NCBI RefSeq assembly: GCF_001458435.1
Contig: NZ_CYSF01000001.1
Location: 1-64,000, forward strand
Direction: 5' to 3'
DNA: 64,000 nucleotides
Origin: Thalassovita mediterranea
GTDB taxonomy: Bacteria > Pseudomonadota > Alphaproteobacteria > Rhodobacterales > Rhodobacteraceae
The first letter of the stretch is position 1; each line of letters starts with the position of its first letter. The notes below the pieces were generated by a model. It did no database searches. It saw only the letters and a list, made by a program, of their open reading frames with translations, and was not told the DNA's origin. Both the position numbers and the translations under genes were made by a program. Of the stretch, positions 49,397 through 57,679 are shown piece after piece.

Positions 49397-49649
49397 GAAT
49401 GTTCCCTTCGGAGTATCTTGTCGCTGCAATTTAGGTTCTCAGCGGTTCTGAGGGCGGAGCCTAGGGCCAAGACGGGGGCGGGAACAAGCGCGCAATGCCC
49501 GCTTTCTTGTGGATTGGCGCACAGGCGGCGCCGGAACTGGCAGTAATCGCACAAGTGGGGGCGAATTCTCCGTAAAAACACGGGAAAACGCGTTGTTGTG
49601 GCATGCAGGGACCATTGCGCCGCAAGTCGCCTTGGCCTACATCCACACC

Positions 49650-50165
49650 ATGAAACGTAAGATCCTGATCCACCCCGACCCGCGCCTGAAAAAGCTTTGT
49701 GATCCCGTTGCGGATATGAGTGATGAATTGCGTGTGCTGGCGGACGACATGCTGGAAACCATGTATGACGCGCCAGGCATCGGTCTAGCCGCGCCGCAGA
49801 TCGGTGTGCTGCATCGGGTGATCACGCTGGATTGCACCGCACAGGAAGAGGCAGATCAGCCGCTGGTGATGTTCAATCCTGAAATCATCGCGCGTTCAGA
49901 TGAAATGTCCTCTTATGACGAGGGCTGCCTGTCGATCCCCGATCAGTTTGCCGAGGTGATCCGCCCTGCAGAGGTGACCGTGCGTTGGATGGACCGCGAC
50001 GGGGCAGAGCAGGAAGACACCTTCCGCGATCTCTGGGCGACCTGTGTGCAGCATGAAATTGACCACCTCGATGGCAAGCTGTTCATCGACTATCTGAAGC
50101 CGCTGAAACGGCAGATGATCACCCGCAAGATGCAGAAGCTGAAACGCGAACTGGCGCGTGGCTGA
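49650..50165 (+). CDS. def: Peptide deformylase 1 (171 aa)
   Basis: Metallo-hydrolase removing the formyl group from N-terminal fMet of new proteins. All three family motifs are intact: GIGLAAPQ (43-50), EGCLSIP (91-97, metal ligand Cys93), and QHEIDHLDG (134-142, metal ligands His135 and His139, catalytic Glu136). This makes it the housekeeping enzyme of the three-gene array. The ATG at 49650 gives the standard N-terminus MKRKILIHPDPRL. The in-frame 47-residue extension upstream lacks family similarity. First of def-def-def-fmt. Confidence 0.96.
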   Translation: MKRKILIHPDPRLKKLCDPVADMSDELRVLADDMLETMYDAPGIGLAAPQIGVLHRVITLDCTAQEEADQPLVMFNPEIIARSDEMSSYDEGCLSIPDQFAEVIRPAEVTVRWMDRDGAEQEDTFRDLWATCVQHEIDHLDGKLFIDYLKPLKRQMITRKMQKLKRELARG

Positions 50166-50167
50166 TC

Positions 50168-50668
50168 ATGGCGGTGCTCGAGGTTCTGCACTGGCCTGAC
50201 CCGCGATTGCAGCAGGTTTGCGATCCGGTGCCAGAGGGTGCGGATTTGCGGGGGCTGGCCGCTGATATGCTGGACACGATGTATGCCGCGCCGGGCCGTG
50301 GTCTGGCCGGTCCGCAGGTGGGTGTGATGCAGCGGATTTTCGTGATGGATTGCGATTGGAAAGAGGGCGTGCGCGCGCCGCAGGTTCTGATCAATCCTGA
50401 GATAGTCTCGGCCTCTGATAACTTGGTGGGCGGTGTTGAGGGCTGTTTGTCTATCCCCGATGTGCCGATGGACGTGTCCCGCCCGGCCTCGGTTGTGATG
50501 ACATGGCTTGACCTCGACGGACAGCACCACCGACGTGAGATGACAGGCTTTGAAGCAAAATGCGCCCAGCATGAACTAGACCACCTGAACGGCAAGGTGA
50601 TTTTTGACCACTTGTCGCCCGATGACCGCACCCGGCTGGAAGCCGCATATAAGGAGGCGCAGCAATGA
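50168..50668 (+). CDS. def: Peptide deformylase 2, motifs mostly intact (166 aa)
   Basis: Second deformylase, 2 nt behind the first. Motif I is GRGLAGPQ instead of GIGLAAPQ: Arg at the second position and Gly for the second Ala near the oxyanion region. Motif II EGCLSIP (Cys93) and motif III QHELDHLNG (His135, Glu136, His139) are complete, so metal binding and chemistry should work, with possibly altered substrate pocket. It ends overlapping the third copy by ATGA. Likely a paralogue with different N-terminal substrate preference (inference). Confidence 0.92.
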   Translation: MAVLEVLHWPDPRLQQVCDPVPEGADLRGLAADMLDTMYAAPGRGLAGPQVGVMQRIFVMDCDWKEGVRAPQVLINPEIVSASDNLVGGVEGCLSIPDVPMDVSRPASVVMTWLDLDGQHHRREMTGFEAKCAQHELDHLNGKVIFDHLSPDDRTRLEAAYKEAQQ

Positions 50669-51159
50669 CCGTGCGCAAATGTATTCCCTGGCCCGACAAA
50701 CGCCTGCGCACTGCGGCGGAACCTGTGGCTGAAATCACCGATCACGTGCGTCAGGTCTGGGATGATCTGATCGATACGATGTACGCGATGCCCGGTGTCG
50801 GTATGGGCGCGAACCAGATTGGTGAAATGCTGCGCTTGATTGTGGTGGACGCGACGGAGGAGGGCAATCAGCCCGTCCGTATGGCTAACCCAGAGATCCT
50901 GCATGCCTCCGTCCAGCCGCGCGAGCATGATGAGGCCAGCCCGAACTTGGTGGGCGTATCTGCCAAAATCTCGCGCCCGCGTACGGTGACGGTGCGCTTC
51001 ATGAACGAACAGGGTGAGATGGAAGAGCGAGATTTTGTCGGCCTTTGGGCGACCTCGGTGCAGCACCAGATCGACCACATCAACGGCAAGATGTATTTCG
51101 ATCATCTTAGCAAAACCAAACGCGACATGCTGATCCGCAAGTCGCGCAAAGCACGCTAA
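50665..51159 (+). CDS. Degenerate peptide deformylase paralogue, probably inactive (164 aa)
   Basis: Clearly a deformylase by length and overall alignment (DTMYAMPGVGMGANQIGEMLRLIVVDATEEG, RPRTVTVRFMNEQGE). But the key sites have changed. Motif I is GVGMGANQ. Motif II, normally EGCLSxP with a metal-ligand Cys, reads SPNLVGVSAK, so that Cys is absent. Motif III is QHQIDHING, with the catalytic Glu replaced by Gln135, although His134 and His138 remain. It is intact as a gene and coupled to copy 2 by ATGA overlap, with the ATG at 50665 after AAGGAGGCGCAGCA. Expected to lack classical deformylase activity. Confidence 0.9.
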   Translation: MTVRKCIPWPDKRLRTAAEPVAEITDHVRQVWDDLIDTMYAMPGVGMGANQIGEMLRLIVVDATEEGNQPVRMANPEILHASVQPREHDEASPNLVGVSAKISRPRTVTVRFMNEQGEMEERDFVGLWATSVQHQIDHINGKMYFDHLSKTKRDMLIRKSRKAR

Positions 51160-51195
51160 GCCAGACAGGTTGAGACAGATAAGGGAGCAGGGGTA

Positions 51196-52101
51196 ATGCG
51201 GGTCGTCTTTATGGGAACGCCGGAGTTTTCGGTTCCGGTTCTGGATGCGCTGGTTGAGGCGGGCCATGACATTGCAGCCGTCTACTGCCAACCCCCGCGT
51301 CAGGCAGGCCGCGGCAAAAAAGAGCGTCCAACCCCCGTTCACGCCCGTGCGTTGGAGCTGGGTTTGGACGTGCGCCATCCTGTGTCGCTGAAAGGTGCTG
51401 AGGAACAGGCAGAATTTGCTGCCCTCAACGCCGATGTGGCGGTCGTTGTCGCCTATGGCCTGCTGCTGCCGCAGGCCATTCTGGATGCGCCTGCGCGGGG
51501 CTGTCTGAATATCCACGCCTCCCTCCTGCCGCGCTGGCGCGGGGCGGCGCCGATCCATCGGGCGATCATGTCCGGTGACGCAGAAACCGGCATCTGCATC
51601 ATGCAGATGGAGGCGGGTCTGGACACTGGTCCTGTGTTGCTGCGTGACGCCACCGCGATTGAGGCCGAAGAAACCACCGCGCAATTGCATGACCGCCTGT
51701 CCGTCATGGGCTCTAGCCTGATTGTTGAGGCCCTGTCGCGTCTGCCTGATCTGACGCCTGAGGTTCAGCCGGAGGAGGGCGTGACCTACGCCAGCAAGAT
51801 CGACAAGGCCGAGGCGGCGATTGACTGGTCCGCGCCTGCGGCTGAGGTAGATCGCAAAATTCGTGGCCTATCGCCCTTCCCGGGTGCGTTTGTGGAATAT
51901 GAGGGGCAGCGGATCAAACTGCTGGCTTCGCGTCTGGCGGATGGCAGCGGCGCGGCAGGCACTGTGCTGGATGATGCGCTGACTGTGGCTTGCGGTGAGG
52001 GTGCGGTGCAACTGTTGCGCTTGCAACGTGCGGGCAAAGCGGCCCAAGATGCCGAGGTGTTCCTGCGCGGTCTACCGCTGCCCAAGGGCACACAGCTGTA
52101 A
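51196..52101 (+). CDS. fmt: Methionyl-tRNA formyltransferase (301 aa)
   Basis: Transfers formyl from 10-formyltetrahydrofolate to initiator Met-tRNA. N-terminal catalytic domain [42 protein letters not shown]. The formyl-folate site is [30 protein letters not shown], with the conserved Asn-His and the later Asp in [11 protein letters not shown]. The C-terminal tRNA-binding domain starts near [26 protein letters not shown]. The ATG at 51196 follows AAGGGAGCAGGGGTA. It closes the def-fmt operon, so formylation and deformylation are encoded together. Confidence 0.97.
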   Translation: MRVVFMGTPEFSVPVLDALVEAGHDIAAVYCQPPRQAGRGKKERPTPVHARALELGLDVRHPVSLKGAEEQAEFAALNADVAVVVAYGLLLPQAILDAPARGCLNIHASLLPRWRGAAPIHRAIMSGDAETGICIMQMEAGLDTGPVLLRDATAIEAEETTAQLHDRLSVMGSSLIVEALSRLPDLTPEVQPEEGVTYASKIDKAEAAIDWSAPAAEVDRKIRGLSPFPGAFVEYEGQRIKLLASRLADGSGAAGTVLDDALTVACGEGAVQLLRLQRAGKAAQDAEVFLRGLPLPKGTQL

Positions 52102-52117
52102 CCGGAGGGCACGTGCC

Positions 52118-52354
52118 ATGTTTCCAACCCTGATCGGCACCGTGGTGATCGCGGGTATCCTTGGCTATCTGGTGGAAAAAACCGGCTTCACTCACAACGG
52201 TATTCTGCCGTCGATCATCATCTGTGTCGGCGGCGCGTTCCTGTTTTACTTCGTGCGGATCATGTTCGGCATCAGCTTCGGCCCGCCGGGCGTGGATGCG
52301 ATCCTTGCCTCTATCGGGGCGCTGATCATCGTGCCAACGCGCTGGCGCAAGTAA
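52118..52354 (+). CDS. Small membrane protein (78 aa)
   Basis: Two or three hydrophobic segments (MFPTLIGTVVIAGILGYLVE, LPSIIICVGGAFLFYFVRIMFG, VDAILASIGALIIVPTRW) in a 78-residue protein. Resembles the GlsB/YeaQ/YmgE (transglycosylase-associated) small membrane family, though less clearly than its neighbour. The ATG at 52118 follows CCGGAGGGCACGTGCC. It sits 16 nt after fmt and 12 nt before a second small membrane protein, so the three could be one transcript. Function unknown. Confidence 0.75.
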   Translation: MFPTLIGTVVIAGILGYLVEKTGFTHNGILPSIIICVGGAFLFYFVRIMFGISFGPPGVDAILASIGALIIVPTRWRK

Positions 52355-52366
52355 GAGGGGATCGCG

Positions 52367-52600
52367 ATGCCTGTTTTGTTTCTGATCATCGTCGGTGCGG
52401 CCGCTGGCCTGATCGCCACGCGGGTGATGCGGGTCGAGGCATCGTTGATGGCCACCATAGGGATTGGCATTGCGGGGGCGTTGATTGGCGGGCTGGTGCT
52501 GCGCTTTCTGTTGGTGGTGTCTGGCATGGCGGCGGGACTGATCGGCGCCGTTCTGGGCGCGATGCTGCTGATCTGGATCTACCAACAGTTTCGCCGTTAG
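52367..52600 (+). CDS. GlsB/YeaQ/YmgE-like small membrane protein (77 aa)
   Basis: Gly-rich hydrophobic helices MPVLFLIIVGAAAGLIATRVMRVEAS, TIGIGIAGALIGGLVLRFLLV and GMAAGLIGAVLGAMLLIWIYQ have the Gly spacing (IGIGIAGALIGG) of the Transgly_assoc family. The C-terminus is short and basic (QQFRR). Homologues respond to envelope or osmotic stress in some species, but the mechanism is unclear. The ATG at 52367 follows AGAGGGGATCGCG. Paired with the related protein encoded just upstream. Confidence 0.8.
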   Translation: MPVLFLIIVGAAAGLIATRVMRVEASLMATIGIGIAGALIGGLVLRFLLVVSGMAAGLIGAVLGAMLLIWIYQQFRR

Positions 52601-52610
52601 CACGGCGCGC

Positions 52611-53246
52611 TTACTGACGGGGTGGCCGGCTTTTGTAGACGGGCAGCGCCCAGCCGAAATGCAGCGATCCAGCACGCAGTGCCCATGTTGCCACACCGCC
52701 AGCGATCAGGGCAGGACCACCGCCAAAGCCCACCATAGTTACAATGATTGTGGCCAATGCCCCAAGGGCGGCAGCTGTCACATACAGCTCTCCCTGTTTC
52801 AGGATTAGCGGCACTTCGTTGCAGACCACATCGCGCATCAGCCCGCCAAAGGTGCCGGTTGCCACGCCCATGACCACCACAATGGCCCAATGACTGCCCA
52901 GATCCAGCGCCACAGCCGCACCCGCAGGCACCGCAACAGCGAGGGCTAGGCTGTCCAGCCACAGCAGCGCGCGATAGCGGCTCTCCAGCAGGTGGGCCGT
53001 GAAAAACACCAAGGTGGCGGCAAACACCGCAACGCCCAGAAACCACGGCGCGCCGATCCAGAACAGCGGGTTGCGGTCCAACAACACATCGCGCAAAGTG
53101 CCGCCGCCCAATGCGGTGAGGGCCGCGATGAACAAAAAACCGATCAGATCCAGCTGCGCTCGCGATGCCACCAATGCGCCGGTAAGCGCAAAGATCAGCA
53201 CAGACGCGGTGTCCAGCAGCACCTGAAGGGTCAGTGCCTCTGGCAT
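52611..53246 (-). CDS. Trimeric intracellular cation channel family protein (UPF0126/TRIC, 211 aa)
   Basis: Seven-helix membrane protein of the TRIC/YadS (UPF0126) family, forming trimeric K+-conducting channels in characterised homologues. Family repeats are visible: FALTGALVASRAQLDLIGFLFIAALTALGGGTLRDVLLDRNP in the first half and VMGVATGTFGGLMRDVVCNEVPLILKQGELYVTAAALGAL in the second, each with the Gly-rich pore segment followed by RDV. Start at the ATG at 53246 just after the rnhA stop. The 41-residue upstream extension would overlap rnhA. The second half of the rnhA-TRIC pair. Confidence 0.9.
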   Translation of the reverse strand: MPEALTLQVLLDTASVLIFALTGALVASRAQLDLIGFLFIAALTALGGGTLRDVLLDRNPLFWIGAPWFLGVAVFAATLVFFTAHLLESRYRALLWLDSLALAVAVPAGAAVALDLGSHWAIVVVMGVATGTFGGLMRDVVCNEVPLILKQGELYVTAAALGALATIIVTMVGFGGGPALIAGGVATWALRAGSLHFGWALPVYKSRPPRQ

Positions 53247-53250
53247 CGGA

Positions 53251-53703
53251 TCAGTCTTTGAACGGCGCCATGCCGGCGCGGGCCAGCTCATCAGCGCGTT
53301 CGTTTTCGGGGTGGCCCGCGTGGCCTTTGACCCATTGCCATGTGACGGTGTGGCGGCTTTGCGCGGCATCCAGCCGTTGCCACAGCTCGACGTTTTTCAC
53401 CGGCTTCTTGTTCGAGGTTTTCCAGCCGTTCCGCTTCCAGCCGAAGATCCAGCCGGTGACACCGTTTTTCACATAGGCGCTGTCGGTCACAACGGTCAGG
53501 GTCGAGGGGCGCTCCAACGCTTCAAGCGCCGAGATTGCCGCCATCAGTTCCATCTGGTTGTTGGTGGTAGCCGCCTCGCCCCCTTTCAACTCGCGCTCTT
53601 TCAGCACGGTGTCCCCATCCATTGCCCGCAGCAACACACCCCAGCCGCCGGGGCCGGGATTGCCGGAGCACGCTCCATCGGTATACGCAAAGAGTTCAGC
53701 CAT
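53251..53703 (-). CDS. rnhA: Ribonuclease HI (150 aa)
   Basis: Degrades RNA in RNA-DNA hybrids. Catalytic carboxylates are in the expected places: Asp in [17 protein letters not shown] near residue 7, Glu in [14 protein letters not shown], Asp in [11 protein letters not shown], and the late His/Asp in [18 protein letters not shown]. The Trp/Lys-rich handle [20 protein letters not shown] is present as in E. coli RNase HI. Start at the ATG at 53703 giving [10 protein letters not shown]. Four nucleotides separate its stop from the TRIC channel gene start. Confidence 0.97.
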   Translation of the reverse strand: MAELFAYTDGACSGNPGPGGWGVLLRAMDGDTVLKERELKGGEAATTNNQMELMAAISALEALERPSTLTVVTDSAYVKNGVTGWIFGWKRNGWKTSNKKPVKNVELWQRLDAAQSRHTVTWQWVKGHAGHPENERADELARAGMAPFKD

Positions 53704-53734
53704 ACCCGCGCAGTGCCAGCGCTGGCGCGGGGCG

Positions 53735-54181
53735 TCAAGGGGTTTGGCCAAGGCCGATGAGGATCAGAGCCGCCAGAACAACGGCGCTGATCATGAGCCG
53801 CAAACGTAACCACCACGGGGGTGCGAGTGCTGATCGTTGCAATAGGGCGTCTATCGGCAACAGTGCGGCAAAGAGCGCGGTGAGGATCCAGTGGCGCGCA
53901 ACCGCCCCAATCGCGATGGGGGCCATTGCATGATCCGTCAGCAGGAAAAATGCTGCCAGCGCAGGTAGAACGCTGAGGGCATAACCCCACCAGACAGCTG
54001 CCCGCGCGGCAAATCCCCAGTGTGTGCCTGCCATGAAACACAGGATCACCAGACCGTAGCTTTGTGACAGTTGCAGCGCTGTTTGAGCGTCCACTGGACC
54101 CAGTGCCGCAAAGAGAAAGGGTAAAGTGCCCGCTAGTCCAAGTACAAGGGCAGGGCGAGGTATGGAGGTGGGCGCAGGCAT
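53735..54181 (-). CDS. DUF3429 membrane protein (148 aa)
   Basis: Four predicted transmembrane helices ([72 protein letters not shown]). The motifs GLAGTLPFL and MAGTHWGF identify DUF3429, a family without known function. The ATG at 54181 is chosen because the family starts just before the first helix. The ribosome-binding site is weak. Lies between ispH and rnhA on the same strand with a 91-nt gap upstream, so possibly co-transcribed with ispH. Confidence 0.83.
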   Translation of the reverse strand: MPAPTSIPRPALVLGLAGTLPFLFAALGPVDAQTALQLSQSYGLVILCFMAGTHWGFAARAAVWWGYALSVLPALAAFFLLTDHAMAPIAIGAVARHWILTALFAALLPIDALLQRSALAPPWWLRLRLMISAVVLAALILIGLGQTP

Positions 54182-54272
54182 TGGGCAAGTCTCGGTAGCT
54201 GTTGGAACCTTGCCCAGCCTAGCTAGCGCGTCACGGGCGTTGGTCACGCTTGATCTGTAGGCGTTGACGACT

Positions 54273-55223
54273 TTATCCCGGAACGCGCAGAACCCGTGGC
54301 ACTTTGAATTCCACGTTCTCCTTGGCGGTTTCCACCTCTTTGACGGTGACCTCATAGCGGGCTTTGATGGCGTCGATGACTTCGTTCACCAGAACCTCCG
54401 GGGCGGATGCGCCGGCGGTGATGCCGATGGATGTGATCCCGTCCAGCGCGCGCCAGTCGATATCGGTGTCACGTTGCACCAGTTGCGCATAGGCGCAGCC
54501 GTTGCGCGCGCCCACCTCAACCAAACGACGCGAGTTTGATGAGTTTGGCGCGCCAACAACCAGCAGCGCATCGATGTGGGCGGAAATGGCTTTCACCGAT
54601 TCCTGACGGTTTGTGGTGGCGTAGCAGATGTCTTCTTTGTGCGGACCTTGGATCGCGGGGAAGCGCGCCTCTAGCGCGGCAACGATATCCTTGGTGTCGT
54701 CCACTGACAGCGTGGTTTGGGTCACAAAAGCCAGCTGTTCAGGATCGCGCACGTCTACGGTGGCGACATCTTCGACTGTTTCGACCAACAGAACCTCACC
54801 ATCGGGCAACTGCCCCATGGTGCCGATGGTTTCAGGGTGGCCGTCGTGACCGATCATGATGATTTGCAGACCGTTTTCAGAATGGCGCTCTGCCTCGATG
54901 TGGACCTTGGATACCAGCGGGCAGGTGGCATCGACATAGATCATTTCACGCGCTTCGGCGGCGGCAGGTACGGATTTTGGTACGCCATGCGCAGAGAAAA
55001 TCACTGGCCGGTCATCGGGGCAATCTGTCAGCTCTTCGACAAAGACCGCGCCCTGTGCCTTCAGGCTGTCGACGACAAATTTGTTGTGCACAATCTCGTG
55101 CCGCACATAGACCGGTGCGCCCCATTTCTGGATCGCCATTTCCACGATTTTGATGGCCCGATCGACACCGGCGCAAAAGCCGCGGGGTGCGGCGAGGTAG
55201 AGGTCAAGGGGCGGTTTGGTCAT
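54273..55223 (-). CDS. ispH: 4-hydroxy-3-methylbut-2-enyl diphosphate reductase (316 aa)
   Basis: Last step of the MEP isoprenoid pathway, an Fe-S enzyme giving IPP and DMAPP. Three cluster-binding cysteines are in [12 protein letters not shown] near residue 16, [11 protein letters not shown] near 100 and [16 protein letters not shown] near 200. Other hallmarks are [35 protein letters not shown] and [14 protein letters not shown]. The start used is the ATG at 55223 behind ACAGAGGAAACCAGCC, not the 30-residue upstream extension. The length is normal. Confidence 0.97.
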   Translation of the reverse strand: MTKPPLDLYLAAPRGFCAGVDRAIKIVEMAIQKWGAPVYVRHEIVHNKFVVDSLKAQGAVFVEELTDCPDDRPVIFSAHGVPKSVPAAAEAREMIYVDATCPLVSKVHIEAERHSENGLQIIMIGHDGHPETIGTMGQLPDGEVLLVETVEDVATVDVRDPEQLAFVTQTTLSVDDTKDIVAALEARFPAIQGPHKEDICYATTNRQESVKAISAHIDALLVVGAPNSSNSRRLVEVGARNGCAYAQLVQRDTDIDWRALDGITSIGITAGASAPEVLVNEVIDAIKARYEVTVKEVETAKENVEFKVPRVLRVPG

Positions 55224-55337
55224 GGCTGGTTTCCTCTGTCGCTTGGGGCAGAGGTAAGGCGCATTGCCGCGCGGGTAAAGGGGGCTTGACCTTCCTATGC
55301 TGGAAGGTGGCACCCTTTATTGATAGGAGGATGCTCT

Positions 55338-55823
55338 ATGCACAGAAAAACAAAGAGGGTGATATTGGCTGCAGGCGCCCTGTGTGGCGTCGCGATCGTC
55401 ATGGCCCTTGGATATGGGCAGGATGTGCAGAACCGTGTCGACGGTTTTTTACCCTACACAGATACAGCCGCTGTTGCGCGCGGGGGGCAGTTGTATGCGG
55501 ACTATTGTGCCAGTTGTCATGGTGCCAATCTGGAAGGACAGGCGAACTGGCGCGACCGGGATGCGGATGGTTATCTGCCCGCCCCGCCGCATGATGCCAG
55601 CGGGCACACTTGGCACCATCCCGACGCCCAATTGTTCATGATTACTAAATTCGGGACCGAAGCGATTGTGGGCAACGGGTATCGCAGCCGGATGGCAGGG
55701 TATCAGGATATGTTAACGGATGCTCAGATTGCCGAAGTGTTGGCCTTCATCAAAAGCACTTGGCCCAAACAGATCATTGAGGCGCACAATAAACGGAATG
55801 CCGTTGCTGCACTGACAAATTGA
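55338..55823 (+). CDS. Membrane-anchored class I cytochrome c (161 aa)
   Basis: One heme c site CASCH (Cys57, Cys60, His61) and a plausible axial Met in GNGYRSRMAGYQDMLTDAQIAEVLAFIKS, as in class I cytochromes. The N-terminus MHRKTKRVILAAGALCGVAIVMALGYG is a single uncleaved anchor or signal. The protein should face the periplasm. The ATG at 55338 follows GATAGGAGGATGCTCT, which decides against the Met six codons earlier. Monocistronic with its own terminator. The electron-transfer partner cannot be deduced. Confidence 0.88.
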   Translation: MHRKTKRVILAAGALCGVAIVMALGYGQDVQNRVDGFLPYTDTAAVARGGQLYADYCASCHGANLEGQANWRDRDADGYLPAPPHDASGHTWHHPDAQLFMITKFGTEAIVGNGYRSRMAGYQDMLTDAQIAEVLAFIKSTWPKQIIEAHNKRNAVAALTN

Positions 55824-55853
55824 TCTTGTCGTCGTCGCCGCAAGAGAAAATGA

Positions 55854-55890
55854 AAAAAACCGGAGCCTGCAGAGACTCCGGTTTTTGTTT
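55854..55890. terminator. Terminator between the cytochrome c and NYN-domain genes
   Basis: AAACCGGAG and CTCCGGTTT form a 9-bp stem around CCTGCAGAGA, followed by TTTGTTTTTC on the plus strand. On the minus strand a run of T also follows (TTTTTTTCATTTTC), so it works in both directions. Confidence 0.9.
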
Positions 55891-55943
55891 TTCATAAACC
55901 ACCCAGTGTCGGCATCCCCTCCGATTGGGGTGGGATGCGAATG

Positions 55944-56513
55944 TTATGGCGCAGTGTAGGCCAGATCGCGTTCGGCCGGGGTTTCTCGAGGTGGGCGACC
56001 GATCACTTCTTTCAGTTCATCCAGCTCGATGAAGTTGTCAGCCTGGCGGCGCAGTTCGTCTGCGATCATCGGCGGTTCGCTGCGGATGGTCGAAACGACC
56101 GAGACGCGCACGCCTTGACGCTGCAGGCTCTCAACCAGCGGACGGAAATCGCCGTCGCCGGAGAACAGAACAATGTGATCCACACGCGGTGCCAGTTCCA
56201 TGGCATCGACGGTCAGTTCGATGTCCATGTTGCCCTTAACCTTACGGCGGCCTTGGCTGTCGGTGTATTCTTTGGCGGGTTTAGTCACCATCGTGAAGCC
56301 GTTGTAATTCAGCCAATCAACGAGAGGCCGAATCGGCGAATATTCAACGTTTTCCAGCAGTGCGGTGTAGTAAAACGCACGCAGCAGTTTTCCCCGGCGC
56401 ATGAATTCCTGACGCAGCAGTTTGTAATCAATATCAAAGCCTAATGCCTTGGCTGCAGCGTACAAGTTCGATCCATCGATGAACAGCGCCAGCCGTTCGT
56501 CTTTGTAGAACAT
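55944..56513 (-). CDS. NYN-domain (LabA-like) PIN-fold protein (189 aa)
   Basis: PIN-like nuclease fold of the LabA/NYN group. Predicted acidic active-site residues are in LALFIDGSNLYAAAKALGFDIDY near residues 8-30, KGNMDIELTVDAMELA near 93-108 and HIVLFSGDGDFRPLVESLQRQGVRVSVV near 113-140. The length of about 190 is usual for the stand-alone bacterial members. Probably acts on RNA, but the substrate is unknown. The ATG at 56513 follows TCGGAAGGAAATTTT. Confidence 0.9.
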   Translation of the reverse strand: MFYKDERLALFIDGSNLYAAAKALGFDIDYKLLRQEFMRRGKLLRAFYYTALLENVEYSPIRPLVDWLNYNGFTMVTKPAKEYTDSQGRRKVKGNMDIELTVDAMELAPRVDHIVLFSGDGDFRPLVESLQRQGVRVSVVSTIRSEPPMIADELRRQADNFIELDELKEVIGRPPRETPAERDLAYTAP

Positions 56514-56650
56514 AAAATTTCCTTCCGATTAACTAGCGCGTAGCGATCCGTGAGTGAGTAAAAATGTGTGCCACACAGCTATTGATCAAAAATAAGTTGT
56601 CGTCCAAACGGACGCAAGGGATGCCTCATGTTCAAAAGGATAGGGTATAA

Positions 56651-57217
56651 ATGGTTAAAAATCATCAAATTTTGATCGCTTTTGGCGGCAATATACCTCT
56701 TGAAGGCGAAAGTCCGCTTGCCTTTATTCCCCGCGCGCTGACCCGCCTTGCAGAGCTGGGCTTGCAGGGGCAGGTTTGCAGCCCCTTGTATCAGACTCCT
56801 TGTTTTCCTGCAGGGGCCGGTCCTGACTACGTGAATGGCGCTTTGGCTTGTCAGGCAGACCTAACGCCCGATGCAGTTCTTGAAATTCTACATCAGGTAG
56901 AAGAGGAGTTCGGTCGCGCCCGTACGTCACGTTGGGCAGGGCGCACTTTGGACCTTGATTTGTTGGCGGTTGACCAAACCCTATGCCCAGACGAAAAAAC
57001 GGTCCGAAGCTGGGTTGAGCTGCCGTTGGAGGTGCAAAAACAACGAGCACCTGAACAACTGATTCTCCCGCATCCGCGGATTCAGGATCGGGCTTTCGTC
57101 CTCGTGCCGCTGCGAGAGGTGGCTCCAGATTGGATGCATCCGCTGTTGGGTAAGACGGTCGCAGAAATGTGCGCCGAGTTGCCGGAAGACGCCGTTTCAG
57201 AGGTGATTTGCCTTTGA
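56651..57217 (+). CDS. folK: 2-amino-4-hydroxy-6-hydroxymethyldihydropteridine pyrophosphokinase (188 aa)
   Basis: HPPK of folate synthesis, transferring pyrophosphate from ATP to the pterin. Conserved parts are [19 protein letters not shown] at the N-terminus, [22 protein letters not shown], the catalytic [24 protein letters not shown], and [25 protein letters not shown]. The length is slightly above E. coli FolK. The ATG at 56651 follows AAAGGATAGGGTATAA. First gene of a plus-strand series that leads into rpoZ and rsh. Confidence 0.95.
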   Translation: MVKNHQILIAFGGNIPLEGESPLAFIPRALTRLAELGLQGQVCSPLYQTPCFPAGAGPDYVNGALACQADLTPDAVLEILHQVEEEFGRARTSRWAGRTLDLDLLAVDQTLCPDEKTVRSWVELPLEVQKQRAPEQLILPHPRIQDRAFVLVPLREVAPDWMHPLLGKTVAEMCAELPEDAVSEVICL

Positions 57218-57290
57218 TTATCCCTTGTCAATCCTGCGTGTCCGCAGTAAAAGCCGCCTTTCTAGCCCTTTCCATGATCGGAGTGTCGTA

Positions 57291-57647
57291 ATGGCCCGCG
57301 TTACCGTTGAAGATTGCGTAGACAAGGTTCCGAACCGTTTTGAACTGGTGATGCTGGCATCGCATCGCGCCCGTGAAATCGCTTCCGGTGCGCCGCTGAC
57401 CGTCGATCGCGACAACGACAAAAACGCCGTTGTGGCCCTGCGCGAGATTGCGGATGAAACCCAGTCTGCCGACGGCCTGCGCGAGCGTCTGATCGAAAAC
57501 AACCAGACCCAGATCGAAGTGGATGAGCCCGAAGAAGATTCGATGGCCCTGCTGATGGGTGGCGGTGAAGCTGACAAACCAGCAGAGGACGACATGTCCG
57601 AAGAAATGCTGCTGCGTCAGCTGATGGAAGCACAAGGCCAGGGCTAA
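57291..57647 (+). CDS. rpoZ: DNA-directed RNA polymerase subunit omega (118 aa)
   Basis: Smallest RNA polymerase subunit, assisting beta' folding and forming part of a ppGpp site. [54 protein letters not shown] is the full family signature. The C-terminal part is a typically alphaproteobacterial acidic tail ([21 protein letters not shown]). The ATG at 57291 after TCGGAGTGTCGTA is used instead of the upstream in-frame Met. It precedes rsh by 32 nt, the classic rpoZ-rsh pairing. Confidence 0.97.
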   Translation: MARVTVEDCVDKVPNRFELVMLASHRAREIASGAPLTVDRDNDKNAVVALREIADETQSADGLRERLIENNQTQIEVDEPEEDSMALLMGGGEADKPAEDDMSEEMLLRQLMEAQGQG

Positions 57648-57679
57648 GACCCCAGCTATAGGTTAAGGACGCGGAAGGT

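Noticed and set aside
49509-49649. 47-residue N-terminal extension of the first peptide deformylase
   Set aside because: The extension has no family similarity, and the Met at 49650 gives the standard deformylase N-terminus.
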